Origin: Margaritifera margaritifera
Lineage: Eukaryota; Mollusca; Bivalvia; Unionida; Margaritiferidae
Direction: 5' to 3'
Length of the DNA: 64,000 nucleotides
NCBI GenBank assembly: GCA_029931535.1
Contig: JAQPZY010001675.1
Coordinates: forward strand, 7,525,501 to 7,589,500
Shown: positions 47,566 to 57,091 of the stretch, one piece after another
Position numbering within the stretch: position 1 is the first letter of the stretch
Layout of the letters: each line of letters starts with the position of its first letter
Position numbers and translations under genes: made by a program
The notes under the pieces: generated by a model
Seen by the model: only the letters and a program-made list of their open reading frames with translations
The model's database searches: none
Told to the model about the DNA's origin: nothing

Positions 47566-49504
47566 TACATGTGTCAGCTAAAGGAATAATATCCTGATCA
47601 ACATCACTCTCAACAGCTCTTTTTGCCATAGCTCTAGTAACTGCACAAGCAGGGTACAAATCAGGGATTTCAGTTTCGACAGGATCAACTTTCTGATCCA
47701 AACAAGGTTTGTCAGTTACAAGTGGATTAACCACAACCTTATCTCCAGCTAGGTCATTGCCTAGTAATAAATGAACACCCTCTATGGGTAAAGAAGTCAC
47801 TGCCCCAACAGTCACAGGTCCAGAAACTAAGTCTGATGCCAAATTTACACAATGGAGAGGAACATTTACAAAGCCGCACTCTACTCCCTGAACAAGAACA
47901 CTTTCACTTGAAGAAGACTCCTCAGACAAAGGCAAAGTACCTGATAATAAAAGACTCTGAGAAGCTCCAGTGTCCCTTAATATTTTAATTGGGATAGGTT
48001 TGGCAGAATCACCAATAAGTGATATAGAACCTTCTGACATGAATGGTTCATAAGCCTCTAAAATAGAATCAGACTGGGGTTTGTTTGACCCAACAGATGT
48101 ATTGCTTTTAATACAAGACCGTGACCTTGACCTCGTAGAAATAAGAGCATTTGGAAAAGCTCTGTCTTTACTCTGTTGCTTATTTTTCAACTTGAAGCAA
48201 TCAGAAATAACGTGCCCTTTCGTTTTACAATAAGTGCACGTAGGAAGAGATAAGGATTTCTGATCAGTCTTATCAGATGTTTGATTCCTAACAGTTGTGC
48301 TGTTGTGAAATTTGGAAGTACTCGAATGAGATTGAAATGGTTTTTTACCAGAAAACTGCTGAGAGGACGACTTATTGCCAAATGAAATTTTGTGAGTCAA
48401 GGAATAATCATCAGCCATACGAGCAGCATTTTCCAAAGTTTCCACTTTCTGCTCGTCAAGATAGGTTTTAACATCACTATGGATGCACCTCTTGAACTCT
48501 TCAATTAATACGAGCTGTCTGAGGTTATCATAAGCTTGATCAACTTTCTTGGCTGAGCACCACCTATCAAATAGTTGTTCTTTATCCCTTGCAAATTCGA
48601 CATGAGTTTGTCCAGTTTCTTTTCTACAATTCCTAAACCTTTGTCGATATGCCTCTGGTACCAACTCATAAGCTTTCAAGATGTACTCCTTAACCACATC
48701 ATAATCAGTGCTTTGTTGTACTGACAGTGAATTGTAGACTTCACCAGCTTTGCCAATAAGTACACTTTGTAATAACAAAGTCCAATGCTCTCTGGGCCAT
48801 TTCAAGTTTTCAGCTATTTTCTCGAAATGAAGAAAGTATTTATCTACTTCTTTTTCCTGAAAAGGGGGTACTAACCTAATATATCTAGTAACATCAAAAC
48901 CTGGACTTGTGTTTAAAGGAGTGGAGTGTGCTCTGTTTGCCAGTTCTAATTCTCTTAATTTAAATTGCATTTCCCTTTCTTCTCTTTGCATCTGCATTTG
49001 TATTTGTCTCTCTTCTTTCTGCATTTGTATCTGTCTATCTTCTTTCTCTCTCTCCATCTGCATTTGCCTCTCTTCTTTCTCTCTCTCCATCTGTATCTGC
49101 ATTTGTCTCTCTTCTTTCTCTCTCTCCATCTGCCTCTCTTCTTTCTGCATTTGGATCTGCCTCTCTTCTTTCTGCATTTGGATCTGCCTCTCTTCCTTCT
49201 CTCTCTCTCTCTGAATCTGAAGCTTTGCCAATTCTAAATCAATCTGGTTCTTTAACTCTAATTCCCTTAATTTCCTGTCAGAACCAGATACAGGCTTTCT
49301 TTTCAAACTTAAAGCACTATTTTCAAAAATTCCCTTTCCTACTAAATACTGAATTAAAATAATCTTTATCTCCTGTTTTGTCAATGATACTTTTGCCTCA
49401 GATAGACTGTATTTTCTGGCAAGCTCGAGCAACTCATCCTTTCTCATGCACTCTAACCCCTCCTGGGTAGGTTTTGAAATGAAATTCTGAACATTAGATG
49501 CCAT
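47462..49504 (-). CDS. gag: Gag-protease, left copy
   Basis: This is a 680-codon frame with a true ATG at 49,504. Domains in order are a SAP-like N terminus (KDELLELARKYSL, about 16-56) and a long Glu/Arg/Gln/Met coiled coil (about 78-190) built of repeats such as KEERQIQMQ. Next come a Gag structural region (about 205-280) and a SCAN-like helical segment (YRQRFRNCRKETGQ to MADDYSL, about 285-368). A zinc knuckle CX2CX4HX4C (C423-C436) and an aspartic protease active site DTGAS at 511-515 complete it. Gag should form the particle and bind RNA; the protease would process the polyprotein. The coiled-coil DNA is a low-complexity CT-rich tract on the plus strand and yields long shadow frames. It is intact. 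Confidence 0.95.
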   Translation of the reverse strand: MASNVQNFISKPTQEGLECMRKDELLELARKYSLSEAKVSLTKQEIKIILIQYLVGKGIFENSALSLKRKPVSGSDRKLRELELKNQIDLELAKLQIQREREKEERQIQMQKEERQIQMQKEERQMEREKEERQMQIQMEREKEERQMQMEREKEDRQIQMQKEERQIQMQMQREEREMQFKLRELELANRAHSTPLNTSPGFDVTRYIRLVPPFQEKEVDKYFLHFEKIAENLKWPREHWTLLLQSVLIGKAGEVYNSLSVQQSTDYDVVKEYILKAYELVPEAYRQRFRNCRKETGQTHVEFARDKEQLFDRWCSAKKVDQAYDNLRQLVLIEEFKRCIHSDVKTYLDEQKVETLENAARMADDYSLTHKISFGNKSSSQQFSGKKPFQSHSSTSKFHNSTTVRNQTSDKTDQKSLSLPTCTYCKTKGHVISDCFKLKNKQQSKDRAFPNALISTRSRSRSCIKSNTSVGSNKPQSDSILEAYEPFMSEGSISLIGDSAKPIPIKILRDTGASQSLLLSGTLPLSEESSSSESVLVQGVECGFVNVPLHCVNLASDLVSGPVTVGAVTSLPIEGVHLLLGNDLAGDKVVVNPLVTDKPCLDQKVDPVETEIPDLYPACAVTRAMAKRAVESDVDQDIIPLADTCIGQSFDEVTFSSGIDQSNGIDHSDPLLATHSLLF

Positions 49505-49653
49505 TGTAAATGCTTGTTGGTTTCACACAAAACAAATTTCTCTATTTAAAATCTTTGCCAAAGACAAAAAATAATTCAGAGACAAAATCAATATGAATTT
49601 CAAAGATAAATTTAATATCTCTAATATGCTTTAATGAAATTCAGATCCCAGAA

Positions 49654-49665
49654 GACGAGCCCCCA
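49654..49665 (-). other. Primer binding site (tRNA-Pro type), left copy
   Basis: Five bases inside the 5' LTR boundary the minus strand reads TGGGGGCTCGTC, complementary to the 3' end of tRNA-Pro (GACGAGCCCCCA). The match stops after 12 nt, then a TTC precedes TGGGAT. The identical site is at 55,551-55,562. Confidence 0.85.
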
Positions 49666-49670
49666 ATTTC

Positions 49671-50420
49671 TGTTACGACTCTATGGTCTAAGAAAAATGT
49701 AACAGAAAGAAAGTGAAACCAACAAATCAAGTAAAAATCAACAAGCAATTTATTACTAGATAATTAAAATGAAAAATCAAAAAGTCACTTACAGTAATGT
49801 GTTTTGAAATCCTAATAATCCAATAAGAATGATTGTTCTAATCACAAGTCCTAAATATAGAATGTTCCGAATTCACGGCTGTGTTCTTGAATGTTATTAT
49901 GTGCCAATGGTCTCCAAAGTCCTGATGTACTAGAAATCTTGATGTGCTGATGCCAAAATGAAGTATTCCAAAATCTCTGAATAAGTTCACTTAAATTCCA
50001 AAATTGTCAATTAAAAATCAAAAATCCAAAAGTTTATGAGCACTGTTATAATCCAATGAATATTTAAAATAATTCCTCTCTTACAATTTGGAATGAATTT
50101 TCACAACTGTAATAGCTCTTTACAAGACTGATGGTAATGTCAAAACTGAATAAATGTCCACCAAACATGGTATATATAAAGATTGGTCACATGACAGAAT
50201 GTTCTAGAACATGAGTCATCTTAATGGAATTTTAACTGTAAACAAAATTCAACCTTGACCTTCAAATTGAGAAAACATATTGATCAAAACAACCTAATTC
50301 AAGGACACTAGTTAAACATGTTTTTCCTGATAACATTAAGATTTAAGCAAATATTAAAGTGAAGAAACATTTATAATTTCCTAAAATATTTATAATATTG
50401 TATAAACATCATACATAACA
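49671..50420 (-). repeat. LTR 2 (shared middle LTR)
   Basis: This LTR is both the 5' LTR of the left copy and the 3' LTR of the right copy. At 49,885 and 49,953 it agrees with LTR 3 against LTR 1. At 50,321 and the two later variable sites it agrees with LTR 1 against LTR 3. It therefore looks like a left-right chimera of the outer LTRs. Confidence 0.95.
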
Positions 50421-50429
50421 CCTCCCCTC
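50421..50429 (-). other. Polypurine tract, right copy
   Basis: GAGGGGAGG on the minus strand directly beside LTR 2, identical to the left copy. Confidence 0.85.
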
Positions 50430-50558
50430 ATAAAGAAAAAGAAAGATTTATGTAATCAAGCTTTCTTTTGAATATACATCTAATACTATAATAACCAAAA
50501 TTACACAAGAACATGTTTTATGATACTGGACTTAATTACATCAAGCAATATTACATTT

Positions 50559-53462
50559 CTAGGCACGTGAGAGTGCATCTGCAATCACATTGTCTTTTCC
50601 CCTGATGTGTTTAATGTCAATGTTATATTCTTGCAATATCAAACTCCATCTCAACAATCTCCGATTTTTATCTTTCATTTTGCTGATGAAAGTAAGGGGA
50701 TTGTGATCACTGTACACAATAATTGGAGAAAGAGCTGAGGTAACATACACTTCAAAATGCTGTAAAGCCAATATCAAAGCCAAACATTCCTTCTCAATTG
50801 TGGAATAATTTTTCTGGTGCTTGTTTAGTTTTTTAGAAAAATAACACACAGGGTGATCCACACCATTTTTGTCTTCCTGAATCAATACTCCACCAACCCC
50901 TACATCACTTGCATCAACAGATAATTTAAATGATTGGCTAAAATTTGGTGCAGAAAGAACTGGTGCATTCTTAAGCATGGCCTTTAACTTGTCAAAAGAT
51001 TCCTGACACTTGTCAGACCAATAAAATTTGGCTTTCTTACTCAATAAACTTGTCAAAGGTTCAGCAATTTGGGAAAAATTGGAACAAAATTTCCGATAAT
51101 ATCCAGCCATACCTAGAAATCGCATCAGTTGCTTTTTACAAATTGGAACTTGAAATTCAGAGATAGCTTTGACCTTAGCTTCTATAGGTTTAACTTGACC
51201 TTGTCCCACAATATGTCCTAAAAATGTGACACAAGCATGGCAAAACTCACTTTTGCTCAAATTAATTGTCAGATTCGCATCACTGAGTCGATCGAAGAAT
51301 TTTCGAATGGTTTCCAAATGATCTTCCCAGGTGTTGTTGTAGATAATGACGTCATCGATATAAGCGTCACAATTATCAAGACCAAATGTTATCATGTTCA
51401 TCAGACGTTGAAACGTTGCAGGCGAATTTTTCATTCCAAACGGCATGACTTTATATTGATAAAGTCCATCTGGAGTTACAAATGCTGAAATTTCTTTTGC
51501 CCTTTCCGTCAGTGGAATTTGCCAGAATCCTTTTAAAAGGTCAAACTTGGTGACATATTCCGCATTTCCAATTTTATCAATGCAATCGTCCATTCTTGGG
51601 ATTGGAAATGAATTAGTTTTGGTGACACTGTTGACTTTTCTATAGTCAGTACACATACGGAATGTATTATCTGGCTTGGGAACAAGAATACATGGTGAAC
51701 TCCAGTTACTTTTACTTGGTTCTATGAAATCATTCTCCAGTAAATACTGAATGTCTTTCTTCAGATAGTTCTGTTTGAGAGGATTCATCCTATAAGGATG
51801 CTGTTTCACAGGCGCAGAATCTACAATGTCAACGTCATGATAAATTTTACTTGTTCGTGTTGGAACATCAGGAAACAAGTGCTCATATTCATGTAATAGC
51901 TGTTTTAGTTCATTTCTTTCCTGTTGTTGTAGATGTGAAAGTTTCTGGTCTAGGTTGTTCAATATCTCTGAATTTCGAAGATTGGTTATACCAGAGTCAC
52001 TATAGTCTGATCGTACTCCATCGTTGATATCTTCACTGTGTGGGACAGGTACAACTAAATTAACAGAATAATTAGCTGGGCTATCTCTGTTAAAATATTC
52101 CTTTAGCATATTTATATGACAAAGTTGTTTCTGTTTCCGTCTCCCAGGAGTGTTAATGATATAATTTAAGTCATTTACTTTCTTTTCAACGGTATAAGGA
52201 CCAAAAATTTTAGCCTGAAGAGGATTCTGAGGTATGGGAAAGAGAGCCAGAACTTTGTCACCAGGTTTAAAACTCCTTTCCTGTGAATTTCTGTCATACC
52301 TTAATTTCATTTTTGACTGGGTAGTGTGAAGATTAGTTCTTGCTACTTCACAGGCCTTTGACAACTTGCATTTGAAATCAGAGACATAATCAAGAAGATT
52401 AATCTTTGAATCTTCATTTGAAAGAAGTTTCTCTTTCAATAATTTCAATGGTCCACGGACAGTATGACCAAAAACTAGTTCAAAGGGACTAAAACCCAAC
52501 GACTCTTGAACTGATTCCCTAACAGCAAACAACAACAAATGAACACCCTCATCCCAATCATTTTCTATATCAAAGGAATATGATCGAATCATATTCTTCA
52601 AAGTTTGATGAAATCTTTCCAAAGCACCTTGACTTTCAGGGTGATAGGCAGAAGATTTAAACTGTTGGATGCCTAATTCATGCATAACTTGTTGGAAAAT
52701 TCCAGACATAAAATTTGACCCTTGATCCGACTGGACAGATTTGGGAAGGCCAACAAGTGTAAAATACTTCACCAAAGCTTTCACAATAGTTTTAGTTTTT
52801 ATATTTCTCAGAGGAATTGCCTCTGGAAATCTTGTAGATGCACACATGATGGTCAACAAGTATTGGTTGCCTGACTTGGTTTTGGGTAAAGGACCAACAC
52901 AGTCTACTATTATTCTACTAAATGGTTCATCAAATGCAGGAATAGGTTGCAGATGAGCCTTAGGTATCTTCTGATTGGGTTTTCCTACCATTTGACAAGT
53001 GTGACAAGATCTGCAGTATTTAGAAACATCACTTTTGAGTTTCGGCCAATAAAAATGATTCAAGATCTTGTGATAAGTCTTACGGACTCCTAAATGACCA
53101 GCCAAAGGAGTTTCATGGGCTAAATTAAGAATTTCCTGTCGATATGACTTAGGAGCAACAATTTGATAGCTCACTGACCACTCGTCACCAGCGGGTACAT
53201 CAGGTGGTCTCCATTTCCTCATAAGGACCCCATTTTTCACAAAGTAACACACTGGAACTTGTGTGGCTTCAGTTTCACTAATAGCCCTCTGAAACAAACA
53301 AGATATCTCGGGATCTTGCTCCTGTTCAACGACAAGGGATTGTAGTTTGTCATCCTGATTAGAACAAAAGAGAATGAGTTGCCAAAAGAGGATCACTGTG
53401 ATCAATACCATTTGATTGATCAATACCTGAGGAAAAAGTGACCTCATCAAAAGACTGACCAA
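50559..53462 (-). CDS. pol: Pol (integrase, reverse transcriptase, RNase H), right copy
   Basis: This is the second full-length copy of the 967-codon frame, 5,897 bp from the first. All catalytic motifs are as in the left copy (D187, D246, E282, YIDD 701-704, RNase H DEDD-type residues). The only protein difference seen is Asn instead of Asp at residue 617, from C to T at 51,614 on the plus strand. That residue lies in the RT fingers region just after DYRKVNSV and is outside the active site. It overlaps its gag frame by 104 nt in +1, as in the left copy. It is intact. Confidence 0.95.
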   Translation of the reverse strand: MVSLLMRSLFPQVLINQMVLITVILFWQLILFCSNQDDKLQSLVVEQEQDPEISCLFQRAISETEATQVPVCYFVKNGVLMRKWRPPDVPAGDEWSVSYQIVAPKSYRQEILNLAHETPLAGHLGVRKTYHKILNHFYWPKLKSDVSKYCRSCHTCQMVGKPNQKIPKAHLQPIPAFDEPFSRIIVDCVGPLPKTKSGNQYLLTIMCASTRFPEAIPLRNIKTKTIVKALVKYFTLVGLPKSVQSDQGSNFMSGIFQQVMHELGIQQFKSSAYHPESQGALERFHQTLKNMIRSYSFDIENDWDEGVHLLLFAVRESVQESLGFSPFELVFGHTVRGPLKLLKEKLLSNEDSKINLLDYVSDFKCKLSKACEVARTNLHTTQSKMKLRYDRNSQERSFKPGDKVLALFPIPQNPLQAKIFGPYTVEKKVNDLNYIINTPGRRKQKQLCHINMLKEYFNRDSPANYSVNLVVPVPHSEDINDGVRSDYSDSGITNLRNSEILNNLDQKLSHLQQQERNELKQLLHEYEHLFPDVPTRTSKIYHDVDIVDSAPVKQHPYRMNPLKQNYLKKDIQYLLENDFIEPSKSNWSSPCILVPKPDNTFRMCTDYRKVNSVTKTNSFPIPRMDDCIDKIGNAEYVTKFDLLKGFWQIPLTERAKEISAFVTPDGLYQYKVMPFGMKNSPATFQRLMNMITFGLDNCDAYIDDVIIYNNTWEDHLETIRKFFDRLSDANLTINLSKSEFCHACVTFLGHIVGQGQVKPIEAKVKAISEFQVPICKKQLMRFLGMAGYYRKFCSNFSQIAEPLTSLLSKKAKFYWSDKCQESFDKLKAMLKNAPVLSAPNFSQSFKLSVDASDVGVGGVLIQEDKNGVDHPVCYFSKKLNKHQKNYSTIEKECLALILALQHFEVYVTSALSPIIVYSDHNPLTFISKMKDKNRRLLRWSLILQEYNIDIKHIRGKDNVIADALSRA

Positions 53463-55401
53463 TACATGTGTCAGCTAAAGGAATAATATCCTGATCAACA
53501 TCACTCTCAACAGCTCTTTTTGCCATAGCTCTAGTAACTGCACAAGCAGGGTACAAATCAGGGATTTCAGTTTCGACAGGATCAACTTTCTGATCCAAAC
53601 AAGGTTTGTCAGTTACAAGTGGATTAACCACAACCTTATCTCCAGCTAGGTCATTGCCTAGTAATAAATGAACACCCTCTATGGGTAAAGAAGTCACTGC
53701 CCCAACAGTCACAGGTCCAGAAACTAAGTCTGATGCCAAATTTACACAATGGAGAGGAACATTTACAAAGCCGCACTCTACTCCCTGAACAAGAACACTT
53801 TCACTTGAAGAAGACTCCTCAGACAAAGGCAAAGTACCTGATAATAAAAGACTCTGAGAAGCTCCAGTGTCCCTTAATATTTTAATTGGGATAGGTTTGG
53901 CAGAATCACCAATAAGTGATATAGAACCTTCTGACATGAATGGTTCATAAGCCTCTAAAATAGAATCAGACTGGGGTTTGTTTGACCCAACAGATGTATT
54001 GCTTTTAATACAAGACCGTGACCTTGACCTCGTAGAAATAAGAGCATTTGGAAAAGCTCTGTCTTTACTCTGTTGCTTATTTTTCAACTTGAAGCAATCA
54101 GAAATAACGTGCCCTTTCGTTTTACAATAAGTGCACGTAGGAAGAGATAAGGATTTCTGATCAGTCTTATCAGATGTTTGATTCCTAACAGTTGTGCTGT
54201 TGTGAAATTTGGAAGTACTCGAATGAGATTGAAATGGTTTTTTACCAGAAAACTGCTGAGAGGACGACTTATTGCCAAATGAAATTTTGTGAGTCAAGGA
54301 ATAATCATCAGCCATACGAGCAGCATTTTCCAAAGTTTCCACTTTCTGCTCGTCAAGATAGGTTTTAACATCACTATGGATGCACCTCTTGAACTCTTCA
54401 ATTAATACGAGCTGTCTGAGGTTATCATAAGCTTGATCAACTTTCTTGGCTGAGCACCACCTATCAAATAGTTGTTCTTTATCCCTTGCAAATTCGACAT
54501 GAGTTTGTCCAGTTTCTTTTCTACAATTCCTAAACCTTTGTCGATATGCCTCTGGTACCAACTCATAAGCTTTCAAGATGTACTCCTTAACCACATCATA
54601 ATCAGTGCTTTGTTGTACTGACAGTGAATTGTAGACTTCACCAGCTTTGCCAATAAGTACACTTTGTAATAACAAAGTCCAATGCTCTCTGGGCCATTTC
54701 AAGTTTTCAGCTATTTTCTCGAAATGAAGAAAGTATTTATCTACTTCTTTTTCCTGAAAAGGGGGTACTAACCTAATATATCTAGTAACATCAAAACCTG
54801 GACTTGTGTTTAAAGGAGTGGAGTGTGCTCTGTTTGCCAGTTCTAATTCTCTTAATTTAAATTGCATTTCCCTTTCTTCTCTTTGCATCTGCATTTGTAT
54901 TTGTCTCTCTTCTTTCTGCATTTGTATCTGTCTATCTTCTTTCTCTCTCTCCATCTGCATTTGCCTCTCTTCTTTCTCTCTCTCCATCTGTATCTGCATT
55001 TGTCTCTCTTCTTTCTCTCTCTCCATCTGCCTCTCTTCTTTCTGCATTTGGATCTGCCTCTCTTCTTTCTGCATTTGGATCTGCCTCTCTTCCTTCTCTC
55101 TCTCTCTCTGAATCTGAAGCTTTGCCAATTCTAAATCAATCTGGTTCTTTAACTCTAATTCCCTTAATTTCCTGTCAGAACCAGATACAGGCTTTCTTTT
55201 CAAACTTAAAGCACTATTTTCAAAAATTCCCTTTCCTACTAAATACTGAATTAAAATAATCTTTATCTCCTGTTTTGTCAATGATACTTTTGCCTCAGAT
55301 AGACTGTATTTTCTGGCAAGCTCGAGCAACTCATCCTTTCTCATGCACTCTAACCCCTCCTGGGTAGGTTTTGAAATGAAATTCTGAACATTAGATGCCA
55401 T
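53359..55401 (-). CDS. gag: Gag-protease, right copy
   Basis: The 680-codon frame has the same protein sequence as the left copy throughout: SAP-like N terminus, coiled coil, SCAN-like segment, zinc knuckle and DTGAS protease site. It has an ATG at 55,401. It lies 150 bp inside LTR 3, its own 5' LTR, so this copy has the complete set of signals (LTR promoter, PBS, gag, pol, PPT, 3' LTR) and would be transcribed leftward. Confidence 0.95.
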   Translation of the reverse strand: MASNVQNFISKPTQEGLECMRKDELLELARKYSLSEAKVSLTKQEIKIILIQYLVGKGIFENSALSLKRKPVSGSDRKLRELELKNQIDLELAKLQIQREREKEERQIQMQKEERQIQMQKEERQMEREKEERQMQIQMEREKEERQMQMEREKEDRQIQMQKEERQIQMQMQREEREMQFKLRELELANRAHSTPLNTSPGFDVTRYIRLVPPFQEKEVDKYFLHFEKIAENLKWPREHWTLLLQSVLIGKAGEVYNSLSVQQSTDYDVVKEYILKAYELVPEAYRQRFRNCRKETGQTHVEFARDKEQLFDRWCSAKKVDQAYDNLRQLVLIEEFKRCIHSDVKTYLDEQKVETLENAARMADDYSLTHKISFGNKSSSQQFSGKKPFQSHSSTSKFHNSTTVRNQTSDKTDQKSLSLPTCTYCKTKGHVISDCFKLKNKQQSKDRAFPNALISTRSRSRSCIKSNTSVGSNKPQSDSILEAYEPFMSEGSISLIGDSAKPIPIKILRDTGASQSLLLSGTLPLSEESSSSESVLVQGVECGFVNVPLHCVNLASDLVSGPVTVGAVTSLPIEGVHLLLGNDLAGDKVVVNPLVTDKPCLDQKVDPVETEIPDLYPACAVTRAMAKRAVESDVDQDIIPLADTCIGQSFDEVTFSSGIDQSNGIDHSDPLLATHSLLF

Positions 55402-55550
55402 TGTAAATGCTTGTTGGTTTCACACAAAACAAATTTCTCTATTTAAAATCTTTGCCAAAGACAAAAAATAATTCAGAGACAAAATCAATATGAATTTCAA
55501 AGATAAATTTAATATCTCTAATATGCTTTAATGAAATTCAGATCCCAGAA

Positions 55551-55562
55551 GACGAGCCCCCA
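55551..55562 (-). other. Primer binding site (tRNA-Pro type), right copy
   Basis: TGGGGGCTCGTC on the minus strand, five bases from the LTR 3 boundary, identical to the site of the left copy. Confidence 0.85.
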
Positions 55563-55567
55563 ATTTC

Positions 55568-56317
55568 TGTTACGACTCTATGGTCTAAGAAAAATGTAAC
55601 AGAAAGAAAGTGAAACCAACAAATCAAGTAAAAATCAACAAGCAATTTATTACTAGATAATTAAAATGAAAAATCAAAAAGTCACTTACAGTAATGTGTT
55701 TTGAAATCCTAATAATCCAATAAGAATGATTGTTCTAATCACAAGTCCTAAATATAGAATGTTCCGAATTCACGGCTGTGTTCTTGAATGTTATTATGTG
55801 CCAATGGTCTCCAAAGTCCTGATGTACTAGAAATCTTGATGTGCTGATGCCAAAATGAAGTATTCCAAAATCTCTGAATAAGTTCACTTAAATTCCAAAA
55901 TTGTCAATTAAAAATCAAAAATCCAAAAGTTTATGAGCACTGTTATAATCCAATGAATATTTAAAATAATTCCTCTCTTACAATTTGGAATGAATTTTCA
56001 CAACTGTAATAGCTCTTTACAAGACTGATGGTAATGTCAAAACTGAATAAATGTCCACCAAACATGGTATATATAAAGATTGGTCACATGACAGAATGTT
56101 CTAGAACATGAGTCATCTTAATGGAATTTTAACTGTAAACAAAATTCAACCTTGACCTTCAAATTGAGAAAACATATTGATCAAAACAACCTAATTCAAG
56201 GACACTAGTTAAACATGATTTTCCTGATAACATTAAGATTTAAGCAAATATTAAAGGGAAGAAACATTTATAATTTCCTAAAATATTTATAATATTATAT
56301 AAACATCATACATAACA
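55568..56317 (-). repeat. LTR 3 (5' LTR of the right copy)
   Basis: 750 bp, with differences from LTR 2 seen at 56,218, 56,257 and 56,297, all in the right third. The same TATA-like and AATAAA signals are present as in LTR 1. It is followed by the target duplication CTAC at 56,318-56,321. Confidence 0.95.
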
Positions 56318-57091
56318 CTACCTTAAATGCAACATAAATAACAAGTTTCTTGAATTTCCACTCAGCGGTTTAGGAGAAAGGTATCACAATATTCCGCACA
56401 AAAGCGTGATAATAACAAGGTTTAAGTCTTACGAGCATGCCTCCGTATAAATCCTGTCTGCACGGACAAACTACCAAATTCATCGCAGCCACATGCCCCC
56501 CCCCCCCCCCCCTCTTCATTTTAAGTTGGTACTCTTCACCACTGGTGCAGTATCGTGGTATCAATATTGGTGTAAAGAATAATTCCACCGTAATTTGAAC
56601 TACATTACAAAGTGTACATCGTCTTATCCTACCAAAGCACATGTACATTACTTCACTGCAAAAGGCATACACTACTGGACCAAAGAGTCAAATAATCAGT
56701 TGTCGATTGCAGTCTTATATACAGTGGATAATGATCTAAGAGTAGGCAGATGCATTGTGGAATATAAATCCAATGAGCAGCACATAACGCATTTTTCAGA
56801 TCGAAACTGCAGCTGGGTTTGACATATATACAGCAATAATACGGCTTCCCAGTAAATAAAGAAATCAACAGTGGAGATCAAGGCTACTGTTATAAACTCC
56901 TGCAGTTTCATCAACATGTTGAGGTAAGTGCACCAACGAATGGGGAATGAAAGAGGACGAAAAATATACCACATCGGACGGGATACCTTTTGGGGATAGG
57001 GATGGGGACAAAGGATTTTTTAAAACAAAAATTCCGGCCCCCAATTCCCCAAATAGCTTGAAAAAATATTCTTGCTCTGATTTTTAAATCT
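56318..57091. repeat. Right part of the target repeat unit (copy 1)
   Basis: This continues the unit broken at 43,773. It matches 57,195-57,730, apart from an extra segment of about 245 bp at roughly 56,445-56,690 that copy 2 lacks. It contains the exon-like text ending in the donor string GAG/GTAAGTGCACC at 56,921-56,930. It also has a frame reading VGRCIVEYKSNEQHITHFSD that is broken by stops. Confidence 0.75.

Larger units (their letters stand above)
43774..56317 (-). mobile_element. Tandem Gmr1-type LTR retrotransposon (LTR-int-LTR-int-LTR)
   Basis: Three 750-bp LTRs separate two 5,147-bp internal regions at an exact period of 5,897 bp. One 4-bp target duplication, CTAC, flanks the whole array (43,770-43,773 and 56,318-56,321). 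The polyprotein order is Gag-protease, then integrase before reverse transcriptase and RNase H. That order with a SCAN-like Gag is typical of the Gmr1 group of Ty3/gypsy elements. All four large frames are intact. The two copies differ by one amino acid (pol residue 617, Asp or Asn). It is recent and possibly still mobile. Confidence 0.95.

Noticed and set aside
48909..49237. Long plus-strand frames rich in Leu, Ser, Cys, Ile and Phe inside gag (also 54,806-55,134)
   Set aside because: They are the antisense of the coiled-coil repeat in Gag and have no independent support.
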